DNA from: Diospyros lotus
Taxonomy: Eukaryota > Streptophyta > Magnoliopsida > Ericales > Ebenaceae
DNA length: 64,000 nucleotides
Reading direction: 5' to 3'
NCBI RefSeq assembly: GCF_014633365.1
Contig: NC_068340.1
Span: forward strand, 22,981,879-23,045,878
Part shown: one piece after another, positions 58,684 through 64,000 of the stretch
How the letters are laid out: the number at the start of each line of letters is the position of its first letter
How positions within the stretch are numbered: the first letter of the stretch is position 1
Made by a program: the position numbers and the translations under genes
The notes under the pieces: model-generated
What the model was told of the DNA's origin: nothing
Seen by the model: the letters and a program-made list of their open reading frames with translations, nothing else
The model's database searches: none

Positions 58684-60832
58684 TGGAAGAAGATAGTAGC
58701 ACCAATCCTTCATGTGTAAGGAATCTCAATGAAATGGTACCCATGATTCAAGTAGTGGTTCTAAACATCCATTGCCTCCAAAGTCTAAGACTAAAGTTGT
58801 GAAAAAGAAAACTTAGGCAACTATCTGAAGTGTGGGATTATTTTACAAAAAATAAGGATGACCCTTCTAACCCTAGAGCTGTGTGCAACTATTATGGTAA
58901 ATAATATGCAAGTGATAGTAGGAAAAATGGGACAAGTACTCTTTGGAACCATGTAAACAATCAATGTAAAAAGAATCCTTATAGATTAAAAGATAAGAAG
59001 CAGAAGATTTTACGTTTTCAAAAGAATAGTGGCAATAAGATGAAAGTGTTGCAAGTAATAATCTTCTAGCTGTGGGATTTAGTCAGACAACTTGTAGGAT
59101 TGCATGCGCCAAAATGATTGTCATTGATGAATTGTCATTTAAGTTTGTGGAGTAAGAAGGTTTTAAATTATTTTGTGGTACTGCATGCCCTAAGTTTGAT
59201 CTTCTTTCACGCACTACAATTGCTAGAGATATAATTAGTCTTTACAATGATGAGAAGAAAAAGTTAAACTCATATTTTTTAAAGAATCTACAAAGAGTCT
59301 CCCTTACCACTGATACATGGATTTTAATTCAAAATGTCAATTATATGGTGCTTATAGCTCATTTTTTAGATTTTGGATGGAAAATGCAAAAAAGAATCTT
59401 GAACTTTTGTCAAATTTCAAATAATAAGGAAGAGACAATTGGTAAAACAATTGAGACATGTTTGAAACAATGGGGTATTGAGAAGATTTTCACAATCATA
59501 GTTGATAATGCTGCTTCTAACAATGGGGCTATCACGCATTAAGAAAAGATTGTAGATTTGGAAAAGTGTTGTTTGTGATGGAGAATTCTTCCACGTGAGG
59601 TGTTCAGCACATATTTTAAATTTGGTAGTGGGTGATGGCTTAAAGGAATTGGACTTCTCTATTATGGTTGTACGTAATGCAGTTAGATATGTTAGAGCTT
59701 CTCCTTCAAGATTGATAAGATTCAAAAGTTGTGTGAAGAATACTTGTAAAGAAGAAAAGACTTTTGTGTGCTTGAATATGCTAACAAGGTGGAACTTCAC
59801 TTATTTAATGTTAAAGCATGTACTGAGATTTATTAATGCTTTTAAATTGTTAGAAGATGAGGATTTGCTCTATTCACAATATTTTTGCGAAGATGATAAA
59901 AATGGGAAAAGGCTTATTGGGCCATTAAATTCTAAAGACTGTGAAAATTGTGCAGCATTCCGTAAGTTTTTGAAGACTTTTTATGATACTACCATCAAGT
60001 TTAGTGCTTCTTTGAATGTTACTGCAAATAATTATTTTCATGAAATTTGTAATGTGCTTGAGAGACTAATAAAATAGAGTTCATCTTACGAATCAATCTC
60101 GAAAGATATGGCTTCTAGCATGAAGATAAAATTTGACAAGTATTAGGGTAACATTGAAAAACATAATATGTTTTTTTATGTGGCAGTTGTGCTTGATCAT
60201 AGGTATAAGATGAAATATGTGGCATTTTATCTGTGCAAACTCTATTTTGAAGATGAAGTTAAAACCATAATAGATTCTATAAAGAGAACTCTAGGAAAGT
60301 TGATGAACTTTTATGCAGCAAATGACTCAACTAGACAATCGCTAGAAGATAAACATGGTGGGACAACTTTTGAACAAAAGTTTCCAATTGTGGATTATGA
60401 TGATGATGATGTTAACATGTTTGGATCTGATTTTGAGAAAAAAAATGTTTTGAAGATAATGCTTTTGAAATGAAAAATGAGCTTGAAAGGTACCTAGCTG
60501 AGCCTAACGAGGATATATGAGATAAGACTTTTGATATATTAGTATGGTGGAAGGTAACTTCATCAAAGTACCATATCTTATCAGAGATTGCTCGAGATGT
60601 TCTTGCCATCCAAGTGTCAATAGTGGCTTATGAGTCAGCTTTTAGCACTGGAGATAGGGTACTTGATTGCTTTCGAAGTTCATTGAGTCCATCTATGATA
60701 GAAATGTTGATTTGTTGTCAAAATTGGTTGAGAGCCACGTCTTTACCATTAGATATGATCTTAGTATTAGAAGAGCATGATACTTATGAATTAGTTGAAT
60801 CTGATAATTTTTTATTTACTCATCAAACATAG
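58684..60832 (+). pseudogene. hAT transposase (ricesleeper-like), broken
   Basis: Segments in order: VWDYFTKNKDDPSNPRAVCN and LWNHVNNQC, a BED zinc finger in which the second Cys of C-x2-C is Tyr. Then LFCGTACPKFDLLSRTTIAR, SLTTDTWILIQNVNYMVL, IVDNAASNN, FHVRCSAHILNLVVGDGLKE and LTRWNFTYLMLKHVL. Last, VVLDHRYKMKYVAFYL and the C-terminal dimerisation block DILVWWKV-SSKYHILSEIAR, ESAFSTGDRVLDCFRSSLSP. This matches the domestication-free plant hAT/ricesleeper order. At least six stops or shifts (near 58820, 58900, 59150, 59540, 60075, 60144, 60471) inactivate it. Confidence 0.88.
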
Positions 60833-61552
60833 TTATTATTTTATTTGTATTAATTGTAATATTTTAATTTTCTAAGTTTATTGTTTCCCTAATATTGCAG
60901 ATAGGTCATTATGACAACGATATTGCAAACCTTGATTAGTGATGAAATTGAAGCTGGAGCATGCTTGCTTGACCATAAATTATATGGTGGACTTTTAATG
61001 CTATTTTTATGTTTTGGATAAGTGGTTGTGTTGTAAACTTTGAACTTTTAAGTTTGTATTTCATTTGGATTGTAATTTATTTTACTTTAAACTCTGTTAT
61101 TTTAAATAATTAGTTATGATTGGTGTTTGGATAGTTATGGCATGTTAATGTTTTGGACTTTAAATAATTGGTTATAATTGGTGGTTGAATAGTTATTGTT
61201 GAACAGTTTATTGTCAAAGAAGCTAGAATTAGTAGAGTTTTTAGTTTGAAATGTGTCACAGTAAATGCCAGGCATAAGGTAAGGTGAATGTGAGTTGCCA
61301 AAAAAGGGTGTAAGACATTCAATGTTTGGATGTTATTATCCAAACAGCGCCAAACCGCATCGAACTGTGCCAAACCGCAAAAACCAAACTACACCAAGTT
61401 GCGAAAAACAAGCATTCAACAACCTGTGAAAACCGGACAGTTTTCGCTCATCAAATTAAGTCGTGCGATTTAATTTTAAAGAAAAATTACATGTACAGTT
61501 CAACATATTAAAAATGTCAAAAATCGGCCAAATCTAACCATGCTCATCCCTA

Positions 61553-63405
61553 CATGTTGATGCCTGATTTTGGACTCAAGCACCTGGATCTTGTGGATCT
61601 ATAGTGGGACCCCATGGCATATTACCTAGTTCTACGTACATTCGCAAGGGTTGCGAGATGCCAAGGGGGTGTTAAAAAATGGAATAAAAATATGAGAATT
61701 AAATAATTAAAGAGTAAAAAATTCTTATCGATCGGTAGAGGTGTGTAATCACAACCGCTAAGAGTAAATTAGACCTCTTGGAGTATGAAACTCGATGCAA
61801 CAAGTTTATGACAATTTACTCTAGTGTAGAGTGCAAGTGCATATATGGACCCACAATGCACAAGCTGGGCTGGATCGATGCTTAATTAGAATGTTATTAT
61901 GAATCAAAGGAAGGGATATATATAATGGTGTCTCTTCCAATTCAAAGGCTTAGTAGTTATATATAGATCGGTGCAAATGCTAGACGACAAAGCAATGAAA
62001 TATATATATATATATATAGGTACTGTTACAAAAATTACAACACATGACAAATGATTCTAGACACATATATAATAGACCACGTTCAATCACTTTATAAATC
62101 AGATTTAATAATTAAGAAGATTATTGTAACTGAAAATGAATATTTGAAATGATTTTGCATCTTAATTAACTAGGCTTTAAAACTTTATAGTTTAAATATT
62201 CCTTATATAACCGCTTTGCATATATATATATAAAGAAGTCACTAAAAAGTTATTTAAATTTTTGGTTTGATTTTAAAAATATATACTTCAAATGTCTTAC
62301 AAATGGAAGCCCCAAGTGAGAGGAGATCTCTGGCAGGGGAAGTGGCAAGTACTGCTATAAGATCTCTTTCGTTTAGGTTTGCTCAGCTTTGAGTGGAGAA
62401 CCAGGGACGTGCGGTTGGAGAATGACAAGATCGACGATGAGTTGAAGCACGAGGCGACATGAGACCTCTCTGTTCAAATCTGTTTGGCTTCATAAAGAGC
62501 AAAGGTTTTGCAAAACAAGGCTGCAGTAGGGCGCGCGGTGATAGAGGAGAGTTCTAGCGAGATCCGACAGGAGAAGCAAGGCAAAGCGGGGACAGGAGCA
62601 ATAGTGATGGGGTTGGGGCAAAGAGGGAGAAGTAGCCACTGTGGCAAGGAAATATCATACCCTATATATAGACCTTAGGAAGGAGGGGGTGGAGATAATC
62701 CGTGGGCGTGAGGAACCCTATAGAAACCCTCCTAAGGTAAATCACATCTTGTTGAGTAGTGGATGTTAACGAGACCTTTCCTTATTGCTTGACATTCTTT
62801 AAGTGCATGCATGAACTGTTTATTTGTTTTATTTTTCATTTTGCTAACCACGAGTAACTGAAGGAACATGAATACAAGCTAAGCTAAAGCAACTAGGGAG
62901 GATGAAAAGAGAAACAGACCTGCAGAGCTTCTTTGTGGCATGCATGAGCAGCTTTAATTTGTTAGTGGACCTAATTATAACATTATTATTATTATTATTA
63001 TTATTATTGGCTACTCATATTAATATTTGAACAGATCATATGACGAAATTAAGAAGAAAATAGAGGTTTATAGGCTTCAGATATCAAAAGAAACCTCCGA
63101 AATCAACCAACTGGATTAACTGTCTCTTACGAACTAACTGAATACAAGCTAAAATCAATGCAAACAAACTAAATACAGTTTCTCAAAGTATATTTTCTTT
63201 GCAATATTATACTAATTATTTCACTATTGACAATCAATGACAATAATTAATTTAACTACATGATTATGCTTTAATTACATGTGTTCTAACATGTATACAT
63301 ATATTCATGTGTTATTATTGCTTTGGTTTATTATCTTACAAATAATATAAATAAAAAAATAAAGATAGTCTCCATTGTTTGTATGATACAAAATATATAT
63401 TAATT
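61553..63405. other. Intergenic, no recognised gene
   Basis: AT-rich spacer with (TA)n at about 61998-62018 and (ATT)n at 62982-63008. A GC-richer patch at 62.3-62.7 kb has a TATATATAGA motif and could be part of an LTR, but nothing identifies it. Confidence 0.4.
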
Positions 63406-63576
63406 GTTCCCAGGCACAAGCCAAGTGATTAGATCATGATAAACTGGAATTTGCATCAAGTAGGTCATGGGTTCGATTCACTGCGCAAAGTGAAGCAAAG
63501 TTTCCACTTGCGATTTATCTCTTTTGTTAAAATCGAGGACACGAACGGTGAGAGACCGCGTAAGGACGATAATCTC
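63406..63576 (+). mobile_element. tRNA-derived SINE with 16-bp target duplication
   Basis: A 171-bp insert lies between two perfect copies of AAAATATATATTAATT (63390-63405 and 63577-63592). The 5' part has an A-box-like AAGCCAAGTGATTAGATC and a B box GGGTTCGATTC about 40 bp later, the RNA polymerase III promoter arrangement of a tRNA. The 3' part is non-coding. The exact target repeats indicate L1-type retrotransposition and a fairly young insertion. Confidence 0.85.
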
Positions 63577-63592
63577 AAAATATATATTAATT

Positions 63593-64000
63593 TTTTTATA
63601 CATTGAATGTTACATAATTTTTTTGAGAGGTACCTAAAAAATAAGATCATCTTCAGCTTGATGATAATACATAGCAAAATTCTATTTATAACTACATTTT
63701 TTACTCTCCATAGTTCTTTTACAATTGCATAATTATTTTTTAAAAATACCATTGTACACGGCCATTCCACTTGCATCACCATCATTGCCGGCAATCATCC
63801 CACCCGACCATCATCACCCATCATCGCCGACGACCCAAGCTCTCATCAACAGCCGCCATCAGCTCCCAGCTCCCACTCATCATCACACCTATTTTTTTTT
63901 TTCTCTCTTTCTCTCTTGTTGGCGTCGCTCCCACTGAACACATTTTCCTCTTCTATCTCTTTCTCTTGCCGGCATTCCTTGCAACAGCCGTCATTGCACC
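63593..64000. other. Window end, no recognised gene
   Basis: The stretch 63720-64000 is C-rich with ACC/ATC-type triplets and pyrimidine runs. It could be the start of a gene continuing beyond the window, but no start, splice or domain signal supports that here. Confidence 0.3.

Larger units (their letters stand above)
56405..61552 (+). mobile_element. hAT-superfamily DNA transposon, decayed
   Basis: Ends: TAGGGGTGTTAAAAAAATCG at the left, and at the right the inverted TAGGGATGAGCATGG, both matching the plant hAT terminus CAGGGGTG with changes. Subterminal regions contain repeated ACCGC / AAACCGC words, including (ACCGC)n near 56448. It contains a broken transposase (58.7-60.8 kb) and a Cassandra insertion in its 5' part. 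Flanks share only TTGA, so a clean 8-bp target duplication is not demonstrated. Confidence 0.75.

Noticed and set aside
63406..63480. A functional tRNA gene
   Set aside because: A-box and B-box signals are present, but no cloverleaf with a proper acceptor stem could be drawn, and the insert is flanked by 16-bp direct repeats, so a SINE fits better.
1..64000. CRISPR arrays, bacterial defence islands, operons, phage or viral genes
   Set aside because: Both strands were read for regular spacer-repeat patterns and clustered short-spaced ORFs; none were found, and all context is plant nuclear.

Overview
This is nuclear DNA of a flowering plant, probably a eudicot. The evidence is AT-rich sequence, spliced genes with GT-AG introns from under 100 bp to over 13 kb, and a dense load of plant transposons (Copia, CACTA, hAT, PIF/Harbinger, SINE, RTE LINE, Cassandra). 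The species cannot be determined from the window. There are no bacterial-style operons, CRISPR arrays or phage genes.

Four host genes were rebuilt by hand. (1) A DECAPPING 5 / LSM14-family gene on + (8 exons, 3273-15098, 605 aa). (2) A clavaminate synthase-like Fe(II)/2-oxoglutarate oxygenase on - (3 exons, 15983-17192, 324 aa). (3) A GET3D-type ArsA/GET3 ATPase with a C-terminal alpha-crystallin-like domain on - (7 exons, 19965-39449, 453 aa). (4) A single-exon small membrane protein of unknown function on - (51001-51483, 160 aa). In the three spliced genes every exon joins in frame, so all appear intact. They show no shared pathway.

Layout: 1-2.3 kb is a decayed SIRE-like Copia LTR carrying an array of TTTCGAAA words. 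3.2-15.1 kb is the DCP5 gene, whose long first intron holds a foldback element, an RTE LINE remnant and an Au-like SINE tail. 16-17.2 kb is the oxygenase. 20-39.4 kb is the GET3D gene; its last intron (13.4 kb) contains a roughly 5.1 kb Copia element with a second 5.5 kb Copia element nested inside it, and its first intron holds an internally deleted Copia element. 39.5-50.6 kb is gene-free: two Tourist-like MITEs plus a fragment, two putative solo LTRs and a non-autonomous CACTA element. 51 kb holds the small membrane gene. 52.2-55.1 kb is an antisense SIRE-like LTR-gag remnant whose LTR carries a second array of TCGA-centred words. 56.4-61.6 kb is a decayed hAT transposon carrying a Cassandra TRIM with 5S-rRNA-like LTRs. 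A tRNA-derived SINE with a 16-bp target duplication lies at 63.4 kb.

I found no convincing new multi-gene system. The most interesting observations are the GET3D gene that stays in frame across a nested retrotransposon intron, the duplicated splice acceptor beside its exon 2, the paired LTR arrays of TCGA-centred palindromic words, and the Cassandra-in-hAT nesting.
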